This document shows positions 8,559 to 16,999 of a stretch of 64,000 nucleotides of DNA, in pieces. Source of the DNA: CAZHEV01 sp964531335 [NCBI: uncultured bacterium] (GTDB lineage Bacteria; Eisenbacteria; RBG-16-71-46; CAZHEV01); the NCBI GenBank assembly GCA_964531335.1, contig CAZHEV010000011.1, forward strand, positions 44,673 through 108,672, written 5' to 3'. The notes under the pieces are model-generated. The model saw nothing but the letters and a program-made list of their open reading frames with translations. It searched no databases and was not told the DNA's origin. The translations under genes were made by a program, and so were the position numbers. Numbering within the stretch: position 1 is the stretch's first letter; each line of letters opens with the position of its first letter.

Positions 8559-10361
8559 ATGATGTCTCCCGACCATAAGTACGACGAGGATATCAAGGGG
8601 CGGGCCTACGACTCCCGTCTCATGAAGCGGCTCCTGAAGTACGTCCTGCCGTACAAGGGCTGGGTCGCCGCGTCCGTGGTGCTCCTGCTCGCGGGGTCGG
8701 CGGCGGAGCTGGCGGGGCCGTACCTCATCAAGGTGGGAATAGACAACTACATCGAGGCAGGAGACCGGTCGGGCCTCACGGTGGTCGCGATCGCGCTCCT
8801 CGGACTGAACGTAGCCGCCTTCGTTCTGAGCTACTGGCAGATATATCTTATGAACCTGGCCGGCCAGAACGCGATATACGACATCAGGACTCAGCTTTTC
8901 TCCCACGTTCAGACGCTCTCCCTCTCCTTCCTGGACAGAAACCCCGTGGGACGGCTCATGAGCCGGATAATGGGGGACGTCCAGGTCCTCAACGACCTTT
9001 TCACGTCGGGCGTGGTGATGGCCCTGGGCGATCTCTTCACCCTGCTCGGGATAATGGGGATCATGCTCGCGATGAACGTGAAGCTGGCGCTGGTCACCTT
9101 CATAGTGCTCCCCATGCTGTTCGTGACCAGCATGATCTTCAGAAGCAAGGTCAGGCGCTCCTTCAGACGGATCAGGCGCGCCATCTCGAGGATCAACGGC
9201 TACCTCCAGGAGAACATCTCGGGCATCAGAACGGTGCAGATGTTCAACCGGGAGGCCAGGAACCACAGGCGCTTCGACGATCTCAACCACGAGCACCTCG
9301 ACGCGTACCTGAAATCCATTCTGTACTATGCCATCTTCTTCCCCACCGTGGAGATCATCGGCGCCGTGGCGACCGCCCTGATCATATGGCACGGGGGCCG
9401 GCAGGTGCTGGACGACGCCCTGACCATCGGGACACTGGTCGCGTTCACCCAGTACACGACGAGGTTCTTCCAGCCGATCAGGGACCTCAGCGAAAAGTAC
9501 AACATCATGCAGAGCGCCATGGCGGCGTCGGAGCGGGTCTTCAAGCTGCTCGACACAAAGCCCGCCCTTGCCGCGCCCGCCGGCGCGCGGGTCCCCTCCG
9601 AAGGGTCCGGGCTGGTCGAGTTCGAGAACGTCTCCTTCGCGTACGACAGCGAGCTGGTGCTGAAGGACGTGTCCTTCCGGGTGGAACCCGGCGAGTCCGT
9701 GGCCTTCGTGGGGGCGACGGGAGGCGGCAAGACCACCATAATGAACCTGCTCTGCCGGTTCTACGATCCCCGGGACGGGGCCGTCAAGCTGGGCGGGGTG
9801 GACGTGAGGGAGATGGACACCGAAGCGCTGAGGAGACAGCTCACGGTCGTTCTCCAGGACGTCTACCTTTTCTCGGGCACCATACGGGACAACATCAGGC
9901 TGGGAAACTCCCTCATACCCGACGAGAAGATAGAGGAGGCCGTGCGCAGGGCGCGGGTGGATGAGATATTGAGGAAGCTCCCCGGGGGACTCGACCAGCA
10001 GGTCGGAGAGAGGGGCGTCACCTTGTCCGCCGGGCAGCGACAACTGATCGCCTTCGCGAGGGCGCTTGCCTTCGATCCCAAGATACTCGTTCTGGACGAG
10101 GCGACTTCCAGCGTGGACGCGGAGACCGAGGCCCTCATAAGGGACGCCTCGGCGGAGGTGATGAAGGGGCGGACCTCGCTGGTCATCGCTCACAGGCTAT
10201 CGACCATAAAGGGCGTGGACAGGATAATGGTGGTCCACAAAGGCAGGATAGCCGAGACCGGAACGCACAGGGAGCTGCTGGAAAAGCGGGGGATCTACTA
10301 CAGGCTGTATCAGCTACAGTACAGCGACCAGGAGAAGGCGGAGCGCGAGTCCGCCCGCTGA
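8559..10361 (+). CDS. ABC exporter half-transporter, catalytic-Glu subunit
   Basis: A 600-residue half-transporter with six membrane segments followed by an ATPase domain: Walker A GATGGGKTT near residue 384, signature LSAGQRQLI near 489, Walker B ILVLDEATSSVD near 509 with the catalytic Glu, and H-loop IAHRLSTI near 544. The signature is altered (LSAGQ for LSGGQ). In a heterodimer this altered signature would face the Asp-type Walker B of the upstream subunit, giving one full and one degenerate ATP site, as in TM287/288. Gene order and spacing indicate one operon with the upstream subunit and probably the PfkB kinase. Confidence 0.93.
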   Translation: MMSPDHKYDEDIKGRAYDSRLMKRLLKYVLPYKGWVAASVVLLLAGSAAELAGPYLIKVGIDNYIEAGDRSGLTVVAIALLGLNVAAFVLSYWQIYLMNLAGQNAIYDIRTQLFSHVQTLSLSFLDRNPVGRLMSRIMGDVQVLNDLFTSGVVMALGDLFTLLGIMGIMLAMNVKLALVTFIVLPMLFVTSMIFRSKVRRSFRRIRRAISRINGYLQENISGIRTVQMFNREARNHRRFDDLNHEHLDAYLKSILYYAIFFPTVEIIGAVATALIIWHGGRQVLDDALTIGTLVAFTQYTTRFFQPIRDLSEKYNIMQSAMAASERVFKLLDTKPALAAPAGARVPSEGSGLVEFENVSFAYDSELVLKDVSFRVEPGESVAFVGATGGGKTTIMNLLCRFYDPRDGAVKLGGVDVREMDTEALRRQLTVVLQDVYLFSGTIRDNIRLGNSLIPDEKIEEAVRRARVDEILRKLPGGLDQQVGERGVTLSAGQRQLIAFARALAFDPKILVLDEATSSVDAETEALIRDASAEVMKGRTSLVIAHRLSTIKGVDRIMVVHKGRIAETGTHRELLEKRGIYYRLYQLQYSDQEKAERESAR

Positions 10362-10393
10362 CGAACCGCGCCTCGCGGCGGCCGCCGTCGCCA

Positions 10394-11659
10394 CTAAGCG
10401 TACCTGATCCACTTGATCAGCTCCGGCAGGCTGGGCCTCTTTCCATACATTAGAATACCCACGCGGAAGATCCTGGCCACGATCCAGAACATGACGGCGA
10501 TGGACAGCAGTATCCCCAGCACGGACAGCCCTATCTCGACGGGCGACACCGTGGAGACGCTGATCCTCATGAACATCAGGATGGGAGCGCTGAAGGGCAC
10601 GAAGGAGAAGACCCTGGCCAGCAGCCCGCTGGGATCCTGTATCACGTTTATCGCGACCAGCACGGGGGCCACCAGGAGCATCACCAGCGGGGTGTGGAGG
10701 TTGTTCGCCTCCTGCTCCGAATTGCACATCGCCCCGATCGCCGCGTAGGCGGTTCCGAAGAGGAGGAAGCCCAGGAGGAAGAAGAGCGCCATGTAGGCCA
10801 CCTCCCCCCAGGTTATGTGCTCGGAGATATTGAAGCCGCCCCCTCCGGCGGAGGAGCCGGCCACGGTGAAGGCCACGGCCAGAACGGCCCAAATGGCGTA
10901 TTGAGTGAGGCTGACCAGTCCGGTGCCGATGATCTTGCCCACCATGAGCTGCATCGAGGTGACCGATGAAAGCACTATCTCTATCACCCGGGATGACTTC
11001 TCCTCCAGCACGCTCCTCATGATGCTCAGGCCGTGCACCATTATGGTCATATAAAGGATCATCACCGCCGCCATGGTGGTGGAGTACTCCTGCTCGAAGC
11101 CGCTCTCCTTCTCCACCCCCTTCTCGACGAGGAGCGTCTTGAACTCCACGCCCTTCATCATCGCGTTGAGCCGCTCCGCGGGAAGACCCCGGGCCGTCAT
11201 CCGCCTCTCTACTATCACCCTTCCGAGAGCGCTCTCGAAGCGCCTCTCGAAGCCCAGCACCCCCACGGACTGCGCGTAGAACTCGGCGGAGCCCTCCTCC
11301 ATCACATCGCCGGGTATCACCAAGAAGGCGTCCAGCTCTCCCGACTCGGTCCTCTCCATTAGGCGACCCTTGATCTCGTCCCTGGAGCGGCCCCCCATGG
11401 AGACGATCTCCATCGAGAAACGCCTCCGCCCGTTGCTCAAGGTGTCGTCCATGGACTCCCGCAGCCTCGCCCCCAGCTCCCCGGTCTCGTCCACGACCGC
11501 AACCCGCAGGGACTTCTCCGGCTCTTTCTCCGCGAGGTAAATGGAGACGAAGATCACCCCGATCATGAAGACCGGCACCAGGGTGGTGCTCAGCAGAAAG
11601 GTCTTTCTCCTTACCGCCTCGACGTACTCGCGTCTGATTACCTTGGATACCTTGGACAT
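10394..11659 (-). CDS. ABC-2 type permease (NatB/YhaP-like)
   Basis: A 421-residue membrane protein. It has one N-terminal membrane segment (TFLLSTTLVPVFMIGVIFVS), a large outside domain to about residue 180, then a cluster of membrane segments including ILYMTIMVHGLSIMRSVLEE and the EKSSRVIEIVLSSV motif typical of ABC-2 permeases. NatB-type permeases pair with NatA-type ATPases to export Na+ or other small molecules. The ATPase gene lies eight bases upstream on the same strand, so they form a two-gene operon. The exported substrate is not determined. Confidence 0.88.
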   Translation of the reverse strand: MSKVSKVIRREYVEAVRRKTFLLSTTLVPVFMIGVIFVSIYLAEKEPEKSLRVAVVDETGELGARLRESMDDTLSNGRRRFSMEIVSMGGRSRDEIKGRLMERTESGELDAFLVIPGDVMEEGSAEFYAQSVGVLGFERRFESALGRVIVERRMTARGLPAERLNAMMKGVEFKTLLVEKGVEKESGFEQEYSTTMAAVMILYMTIMVHGLSIMRSVLEEKSSRVIEIVLSSVTSMQLMVGKIIGTGLVSLTQYAIWAVLAVAFTVAGSSAGGGGFNISEHITWGEVAYMALFFLLGFLLFGTAYAAIGAMCNSEQEANNLHTPLVMLLVAPVLVAINVIQDPSGLLARVFSFVPFSAPILMFMRISVSTVSPVEIGLSVLGILLSIAVMFWIVARIFRVGILMYGKRPSLPELIKWIRYA

Positions 11660-11667
11660 CGATCTTC

Positions 11668-12597
11668 CTACGTGCCCGCCTGCTTCAGCGCCTTCGCGTT
11701 CTCCGCTCCCACTATGTCTATGAAGATGTCGTTCAGGGACGGCTCCATGACCTCGAAGCGCCTCAGATCCAGGTTCCGGGCCGCGGTGCGGAGCAGCTCG
11801 CGGCGGTCCGCGCCCTCGCCCAGCCTCAACTCGACGTACTTGCCGTAGTCGTCCATCTTCTCCACGCCGGGCATCTCTTTCAGAAAGCCGCCGTCACCGT
11901 CGTACTCCATCACCACCGTGTTCCGGCCGTAGCGGCTCTTGACCTCGGAGAGCCATCCGCCCAGCACTTTCTCTCCCTTGTTTATCAGGCAGATGCTGTC
12001 GCACATCTTCTCAACCTGCTCCATCAAGTGCGTTGAGAGGATTATGGTCTTACCCTTCTTCTTGTTGAACTCCAGCATTACGTCCTTGAGAACGCCCGTG
12101 TTAATGGGGTCCAGCCCGGTGAAGGGCTCGTCGAGCACTATCAAGTCCGGATCGTGCACGATCGTGGAGATAAACTGCAGCTTCTGCTGCATGCCCCTGG
12201 AGAGATCCTGCACCGAGGACTGCGCCCACTCGCCGAGGCCGAGGCGCTCCAGCCAGTACGCGGCGCTGTCCCGCGCCTTGCCCCTGGAGGCCCCCTTTAT
12301 CTCGCAGAGGTAGCGGATGACATCCTCCACCTTCATCTTCTTGTACAGGCCCCTCTCCTCGGGGAGATAGCCGATCATCTCCTTCGTCCTACCGTCGAGA
12401 GGGCGGCCGAACACGGAGATGGAGCCGGAGTCCGGCAGGATGATGCCCATCGACATCCGTATGGTGGTGGTCTTGCCCGCGCCGTTCGGGCCCAGGAGCC
12501 CGAACACGGCCCCCTCGGGGACCTCCAGGCTCAAGCGGTCCACCGCCGTGAAGCCTCCGAACCTCTTGGTGACGCTTTCTATCTGAAGCGCGTTCAT
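11668..12597 (-). CDS. ABC transporter ATPase (NatA-like)
   Basis: ATPase of an ABC-2 exporter, about 309 residues. Walker A is GPNGAGKTT, the signature is LSRGMQQKLQF, Walker B is LIVLDEPFTGLD and the H-loop is ILSTHLMEQVE; an extra C-terminal domain follows, as in NatA/YhaQ. I prefer ATG 12595-12597 to a TTG 12 bases upstream, because a run of six G at 12611-12616 abuts the TTG with a single base between but lies 13 bases before the ATG. The permease gene follows after eight bases, completing the transporter. Confidence 0.92.
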   Translation of the reverse strand: MNALQIESVTKRFGGFTAVDRLSLEVPEGAVFGLLGPNGAGKTTTIRMSMGIILPDSGSISVFGRPLDGRTKEMIGYLPEERGLYKKMKVEDVIRYLCEIKGASRGKARDSAAYWLERLGLGEWAQSSVQDLSRGMQQKLQFISTIVHDPDLIVLDEPFTGLDPINTGVLKDVMLEFNKKKGKTIILSTHLMEQVEKMCDSICLINKGEKVLGGWLSEVKSRYGRNTVVMEYDGDGGFLKEMPGVEKMDDYGKYVELRLGEGADRRELLRTAARNLDLRRFEVMEPSLNDIFIDIVGAENAKALKQAGT

Positions 12598-12641
12598 GAT
12601 ATTTGCCAATCCCCCCTAGCCGGTCCGTCTTGGATGAGCAG

Positions 12642-12670
12642 AAGCTATCAACGTCGCCGCCTCGTGTCAA
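12642..12670 (-). promoter_or_regulatory. possible sigma70-like promoter of the NatAB operon
   Basis: On the minus strand TTGACA is followed after 17 bases by TAGCTT. The -35 is perfect, the -10 matches only in part. It lies about 45 bases upstream of the ATPase start in the only free stretch before that operon. Confidence 0.38.
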
Positions 12671-12690
12671 TGCCACCGGCGGCCACGGAG

Positions 12691-12723
12691 GCCTCCGCCA
12701 GGCCTCCGCCAGGCCTCCGCCAG
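12691..12723. repeat. three tandem copies of an 11-base unit
   Basis: GCCTCCGCCAG is repeated three times without gap (12691-12701, 12702-12712, 12713-12723) in the intergenic stretch between the divergent NatAB operon and the lipoprotein gene. Such short perfect tandem repeats can vary in copy number by slippage. No role is evident. Confidence 0.8.
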
Positions 12724-12883
12724 ATCGGGCTTGAACGGGGCGCCCGTTGTGGAATAATCTTCTATGCGTAAGGTCCGTTCGACGGGCCTGACGGCGCCCC
12801 GGCGGGGCGCTCCGTCCGGAGATCCAGCGGCGGTCTCGAGCGCCGCCGTCTCGCCTCAACCGCCGCTCTCAACGGAGAACAAT

Positions 12884-13441
12884 ATGAAGCGACGCCTGAC
12901 ATCGACCCTTCTCAACGTGCGCGGAGGTCTTCCGCGCGAGCCGCGGCGGGCGAAGGCGACAAAGTCGCGGTGGGCCCGCGCCGGCCTCGCGCCCGTCCTG
13001 GTGACGTGCTGCGGCCTCATCGTCTCGCTTTGCGTCTCGGGCTGCTCGCCCGAAAAGGCAGAGGTCGAGGAGGTCGCGTGGCAATTCGTAGAGGCGATTA
13101 AGCACCAGGACACCGAAACCCTGGAGCGAATAATCGACTGGGAGCTGTACTACGCTCAAAGCACCGCCGTAGCCGAGGAGGAGGGAGAAGAGGGGGAGCC
13201 CCTCGACACGGAGTATCAGAAAGAGCTCCTGCTCAGGGTCATCTCCCGGGACCGAGGCATGGCTCTGACATACCTGACGGCGGAGAACAGCATGGAGAAT
13301 GTCGCAGTGAAGGGCGATGAGGCCACCGCCAGGATACTGCAAGTCGACAGGGCCACGGGAGAGGAGCGGGTGGTCGCGCTTCAACTCAAGAAGACCGGTA
13401 ACGAAGGTTGGAAGGTATATAACTTCAACACGGAGCGCTAG
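12884..13441 (+). CDS. hypothetical lipoprotein
   Basis: Start at ATG 12884, shortly after ACGGAGA; an upstream in-frame start would add 40 low-complexity residues. The product (about 185 residues) has a basic N-terminus, a hydrophobic stretch and the lipobox LCVSGC near residue 53, so it is a lipoprotein. The mature part begins EVEEVAWQFVEAIKHQDTE, a pattern seen in small cone-shaped alpha-beta folds of the SnoaL/NTF2 type (DUF4878-like), which suggests but does not prove that fold. An acidic run EEEGEEGEP lies in the middle. It precedes the trans-sulfuration gene by 28 bases. Function unknown. Confidence 0.7.
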   Translation: MKRRLTSTLLNVRGGLPREPRRAKATKSRWARAGLAPVLVTCCGLIVSLCVSGCSPEKAEVEEVAWQFVEAIKHQDTETLERIIDWELYYAQSTAVAEEEGEEGEPLDTEYQKELLLRVISRDRGMALTYLTAENSMENVAVKGDEATARILQVDRATGEERVVALQLKKTGNEGWKVYNFNTER

Positions 13442-13469
13442 GAGCGGACCGGGAGATCGGAGAGCCGTA

Positions 13470-14645
13470 GTGAAGAAAGGAATGGGAACCAAGGCCGTAC
13501 ACTCGGGCGAGAGGATCGACAAGGAGACCTCCGCGGTCACCCAGTCCGTACACCAGGCCTCGACGTTCGCCTTCCCATCGGTGGACGAGATGGCCAGGGT
13601 ATTCAGAGGGGAGTCCTCGGCCTACATCTATTCCAGGTACGCGAACCCCACCTCGCGCGCCGCGGAGGAGAAGCTGGCCGAGCTGGAGGAGTGCGAGGAG
13701 GCCGTGTTGTTCGCCTCGGGCATGGCCGCGGTGGCCACGGTCTTTATCACCTTCTGCCGCCCGGGATCCCCCCTTGTGGTCTCACGGGACGTATACGGGG
13801 GTACGTTCCAGCTCGCCGCCGACCTGTTGCGGGACCACCTGGGGTTGCCGGTGCGCCTGGCGGACCCCACGGACGAGGAGGATCTCAAGCGCTCCGTCTC
13901 CGAAGGCGCCGCTCTGGTGTGCGTCGAGTCCCCCACCAACCCGCTCTTGAAGGTGGTCGACATCGAGGCGACCGCCGGTCTCGCTCACGAGGCCGGAGCC
14001 CTTTTGCTCGTGGACAACACCTTCGCCACGCCGGTAAACCAGAACCCGCGGCGACTCGGCGCCGACATCGTCCTTCACAGCGCCAGCAAGTACCTCGGCG
14101 GGCACAGCGACCTCATAGCAGGGGCGGTGGCCGGGCCCTCGGAGCTTATCGGTCCGGTCAGAAAGACCTTGAGGCTCTTGGGAGGCTGTATAGATCCCCA
14201 CGCCGCATGGCTGCTGGGCAGAAGCATGAAGACATTGCACCTCAGGGTGGAGAGACAGAACGCCAACGCGCTCGCGCTCGCGCGGTACCTGGGCGATCAT
14301 CCAAAGGTCCGGAGCGTCTACTACCCCGGCCTGCCGGAGCACCCCCGGCACGAGCTTGCGAAGCGTCAGATGAGGGGATTCGGCGGAGTGCTGAGCTTCG
14401 AGCTCTCGGGAGGAGCCAGTGCCCTGCGCTCGCTCGCGCCGAAACTCGAGCTGACTGTTCTGGCACCCAGCCTGGGCGGGGTCGATTCACTGATGTTGCC
14501 CCCTGCGATTTCCTCCCATATTGCCGTTCCCGAGGAGATCCGGCTGAGAAGCGGCATCACGGACGGGTTGATCAGGCTGGCCGTCGGCGTCGAGGACACT
14601 GAAGACCTCTTGGCCGACCTGGAGCAGGCACTGGAAGCCATATAA
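13470..14645 (+). CDS. Cys/Met-metabolism PLP-dependent (trans-sulfuration) enzyme
   Basis: A fold-type I PLP enzyme of the cystathionine gamma-synthase / cystathionine lyase / methionine gamma-lyase family, 391 residues from GTG 13470-13472, which has GGAGAG five bases upstream; ATG 13482 is the alternative. Landmarks: AVHSGERID, the SRYANPT substrate loop, LFASGMAAV, LVDNTFATP with the PLP-binding Asp, and HSASKYLGGHSD with the Schiff-base Lys. The exact reaction cannot be told by eye among the family; no methionine-pathway neighbour is present to help. Confidence 0.88.
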   Translation: MKKGMGTKAVHSGERIDKETSAVTQSVHQASTFAFPSVDEMARVFRGESSAYIYSRYANPTSRAAEEKLAELEECEEAVLFASGMAAVATVFITFCRPGSPLVVSRDVYGGTFQLAADLLRDHLGLPVRLADPTDEEDLKRSVSEGAALVCVESPTNPLLKVVDIEATAGLAHEAGALLLVDNTFATPVNQNPRRLGADIVLHSASKYLGGHSDLIAGAVAGPSELIGPVRKTLRLLGGCIDPHAAWLLGRSMKTLHLRVERQNANALALARYLGDHPKVRSVYYPGLPEHPRHELAKRQMRGFGGVLSFELSGGASALRSLAPKLELTVLAPSLGGVDSLMLPPAISSHIAVPEEIRLRSGITDGLIRLAVGVEDTEDLLADLEQALEAI

Positions 14646-14670
14646 CTCGACACGGAGGTGAAGGGGTCCC

Positions 14671-15498
14671 ATGCGTAAGATATTCATTGCAGCGGTCATT
14701 GTTGTCCTGGCGGCGGTGCTCTCCGTCGTTCTAATAATGAGGCAGCGGGACGACGAGCCCTACAGGCCCCCCGTGGAGGAGGGCCGGCGCAAGGCGGATC
14801 TCCAAGAGTTCGCGAGCAAGGACCCCGACCTCAAGGCGCTGGTCGCGCTGGTCGATGCGTCACCCGACGATCCGGAGGCGCGCTCCGCTCTAGGATCCGC
14901 GCTGGTGGCAAGGGGGTATTTCGCGAACGCGAAGGACCATCTCGAGGCGGCCGTGAGGCTGAACCCCGCCGACGCCGACGCGCACAGGGACCTCGGGACC
15001 GCTTACAGGGAGCTTGGAAACCTCGACCTGGCCGTGGCCCATTGGGAGGAGGCCGTCCAGTTGAACCCCGACGATCCGGCCGCCTACAACAACCTGGCCA
15101 ATGGGTACTTCAGCATGGGGAGAATCGAGGAGTCCATCGCGGTATGGGAGAGGGCCATCGAGCTCGATCCCGACTTCGCGCCGACCAGAGTCAATATCGC
15201 CGTGGCCATGTCGTTGCTCAGAGAACACGAGGACGCGATCGAACAGCTCCGCACCGCGATCAGGCTCGACCCGGAGCTGCCCTCGGCCTACTACGCGATC
15301 GCCAGGGCCTTCGGCGCCTCGGGGGAAGCGGACAGCACGATCTATTATCTCGACGTAGCCATCGACAAGGACCCCGGGCCTTTCAAGAGCGTCATCGGCT
15401 CCTCGCCTTTCAACGCGGCGAAGACCGACCCGCGGTTTTATGAGCTGAGACAAAAACACGAGCGGCTCATGAAGAGAAGAGCCGCCCGGGAACAGTAA
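14671..15498 (+). CDS. membrane-anchored TPR protein
   Basis: 275 residues. An N-terminal membrane anchor (IFIAAVIVVLAAVLSVVLIM) is followed by about five tetratricopeptide repeats, seen as the recurring pattern of LNPADADAHRDLGTAYRELG, LNPDDPAAYNNLANGYFSMG and LDPDFAPTRVNIAVAMSLL. TPR proteins act as protein-binding scaffolds; the repeats should face the periplasm. A GGAGGTGAAGGGG ribosome site lies just upstream. It follows the trans-sulfuration gene by 25 bases. No partner is identifiable. Confidence 0.82.
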   Translation: MRKIFIAAVIVVLAAVLSVVLIMRQRDDEPYRPPVEEGRRKADLQEFASKDPDLKALVALVDASPDDPEARSALGSALVARGYFANAKDHLEAAVRLNPADADAHRDLGTAYRELGNLDLAVAHWEEAVQLNPDDPAAYNNLANGYFSMGRIEESIAVWERAIELDPDFAPTRVNIAVAMSLLREHEDAIEQLRTAIRLDPELPSAYYAIARAFGASGEADSTIYYLDVAIDKDPGPFKSVIGSSPFNAAKTDPRFYELRQKHERLMKRRAAREQ

Positions 15499-15529
15499 GA
15501 TCGAGTAGATGGCCGGAGGAGCCGGACGC

Positions 15530-16306
15530 CTATGAAGGAACCGGCTCCGGAGTGTCGAAACCGAACGCGGGATCGAGCTCTTCGAGCTCGTCGGACACCA
15601 TCTTGAGCATGGTCAGCAGCCTGTAGTCGCCCGTCCTCTTCCACTCCAGGTACAGATCGAGAAGCTCGTCATACTTCTTCTTCAGGTGTTCTTCCATCCT
15701 CACCTGCTCTATCCCGCGCTGGAGATGGAAGGCCTCGCCTTCAGAGAGAGTGTCGATCAGGCTCAGATACTCGCTTCTCATGTGACTCAGAATGTCAACG
15801 TACTTCTCGAAGCCGTGGGATAGCTTCCTCAGCACGTCCGACACTCCCTTCGAGCCACGGTAGAGCGCCTCGGCGTAGCTTGCGGCGAAATCGTAGTACG
15901 CCTTCCCCCTGCCCTCGGCGCGGCCCGCCGGCTCCCCTGAAGACGTCATCAGCGCGCGGCCTTCACCCGCCACCGTGCCGAAAACGCCCAGAGAGACGAG
16001 CAGGTGGTCGGCGTTGGTCTTGTAAACCCAGTAGCGGAGCCTATTGTCCGAGCTGTCCCTGATTTTCGCGAACACATCCGAATCATTGTCCGCGACGTAG
16101 TTCTCGACCTGGAGGTAGCACACCGGGTCCAGAAGCATGCACATCAGATCTACGATGTATACGTTTACGTCTTCGTCGTATCCATCGACGTTGGAAGGAT
16201 TGCCCGATTCCGTCCTGCTTCTCAGGTACCACTCCATCATGTAAGGGCGCAAAATGTTCCTGCTGCAGGACACTATCGTGCGTGCTTTCCGCTTTCCACC
16301 CGACAT
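15530..16306 (-). CDS. conserved-looking protein of unknown function
   Basis: I do not recognise this 258-residue protein. It has no signal peptide or membrane segment, so it should be cytoplasmic. Composition suggests mostly helix, with long charged helices in the C-terminal half (MEEHLKKKYDELLDLYLEWK) and an acidic end (SDELEELDP). The middle holds a Gly/Ala-rich loop (GEPAGRAEGRGKA). Codon use and GC content match neighbours. It stands alone, converging with the TPR gene and headed by a 690-base intergenic stretch that holds two inverted repeats. The upstream ribosome site is weak. Confidence 0.65.
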   Translation of the reverse strand: MSGGKRKARTIVSCSRNILRPYMMEWYLRSRTESGNPSNVDGYDEDVNVYIVDLMCMLLDPVCYLQVENYVADNDSDVFAKIRDSSDNRLRYWVYKTNADHLLVSLGVFGTVAGEGRALMTSSGEPAGRAEGRGKAYYDFAASYAEALYRGSKGVSDVLRKLSHGFEKYVDILSHMRSEYLSLIDTLSEGEAFHLQRGIEQVRMEEHLKKKYDELLDLYLEWKRTGDYRLLTMLKMVSDELEELDPAFGFDTPEPVPS

Positions 16307-16358
16307 CTATATCACATCCCGATCGACTAGAGGCCCCGTGCCAATCTCGATCCGTGTT

Positions 16359-16377
16359 ATCTCCGGCAGCCGGAGAT
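16359..16377. repeat. perfect inverted repeat upstream of the unknown gene
   Basis: ATCTCCGG-CAG-CCGGAGAT, 8-base arms with a 3-base centre, about 53 bases upstream of the minus-strand start at 16306. No T-run follows on either strand, so an operator or leader hairpin is more likely than a terminator. Confidence 0.6.
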
Positions 16378-16585
16378 GGAGGCCGGCATCCGTGAATCGC
16401 CGTCCGTCCGGCCGCTACTATTAAGATTGCGCGCGAATTGCCAGGGATTCTATTGGGGGCTGATACATCTCCCTAATTCGAGGCTTTCAACAAACATCCG
16501 GAGAAACACAAGAGGAGAAAACAAACCGCCAGGCGGTAAGTTTATGGCAAGTAAAAGTCCCCCGTCGCGACATCGTCTTCGGAAC

Positions 16586-16615
16586 ACGTGCTTAACTGGT
16601 TAAGCAAGGGCACGT
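16586..16615. repeat. extended inverted repeat centred on GCTTAACTGGTTAAGC
   Basis: The core GCTTAA-CTGG-TTAAGC (16590-16605) is perfect, and ACGTGC on the left can also pair with GCACGT on the right across a small asymmetry. It could be an operator or part of an RNA structure. No neighbour suggests the binder. Confidence 0.5.
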
Positions 16616-16755
16616 CCTCTTCGCTGATTTTGCCCGGCACGGTCCTGAAGGTCGATACCGACAGGGGACCCCTCTTCGCTACCTTAATTATAACCTCTCT
16701 CCGGAGAAAATGTCAATACCACCCGTGAATTTGCCGCCGCTCCAACCAAGCCCAT

Positions 16756-16945
16756 CGGCGAGTGGGCGCCGGGGCGAGGGGCGCCGGAAGCGAGGCCGCC
16801 TCAGCGAGCGGGGCCGGGGCGAGTGGGCGGCCGCAGCGACCTTTGCGCAGGAGCGAGCCGAGATCCACCGGCGAAGCCGGTTAGCTCGGCGAGTGGGCGC
16901 CGAAAGCGAGGCCGCCACTCGCCCGCCTCGGCGAGTGGGCGGGGG
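16756..16945. repeat. GC-rich interspersed repeats with core GCGAGTGGGCG
   Basis: The 11-base core occurs four times (16758-16768, 16819-16829, 16889-16899, 16931-16941). Copies one and three extend further into a shared AAGCGAGGCCGCC (ending at 16800 and 16916). Spacing is irregular and flanks differ, so this is not a CRISPR array. It looks like a decayed family of short intergenic repeats. Confidence 0.65.
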
Positions 16946-16999
16946 CGCAAGGGCGTCTTGCCCATCAGCTCGTCAGTGACGGACGCGCCAACGACAGTG

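Larger units (their letters stand above)
16307..16999. other. intergenic stretch with inverted and direct repeats
   Basis: No convincing gene lies here. The left half (to about 16700) is relatively AT-rich and holds two inverted repeats; the right half is very GC-rich and built from repeated short units, which open several meaningless reading frames on both strands. It separates an unrecognised gene from the glycosyltransferase and could carry the promoter of the former. Confidence 0.7.

Noticed and set aside
16756-16945. CRISPR array
   Set aside because: Repeat units are only 11 bases, spacing is irregular and there are no cas genes.
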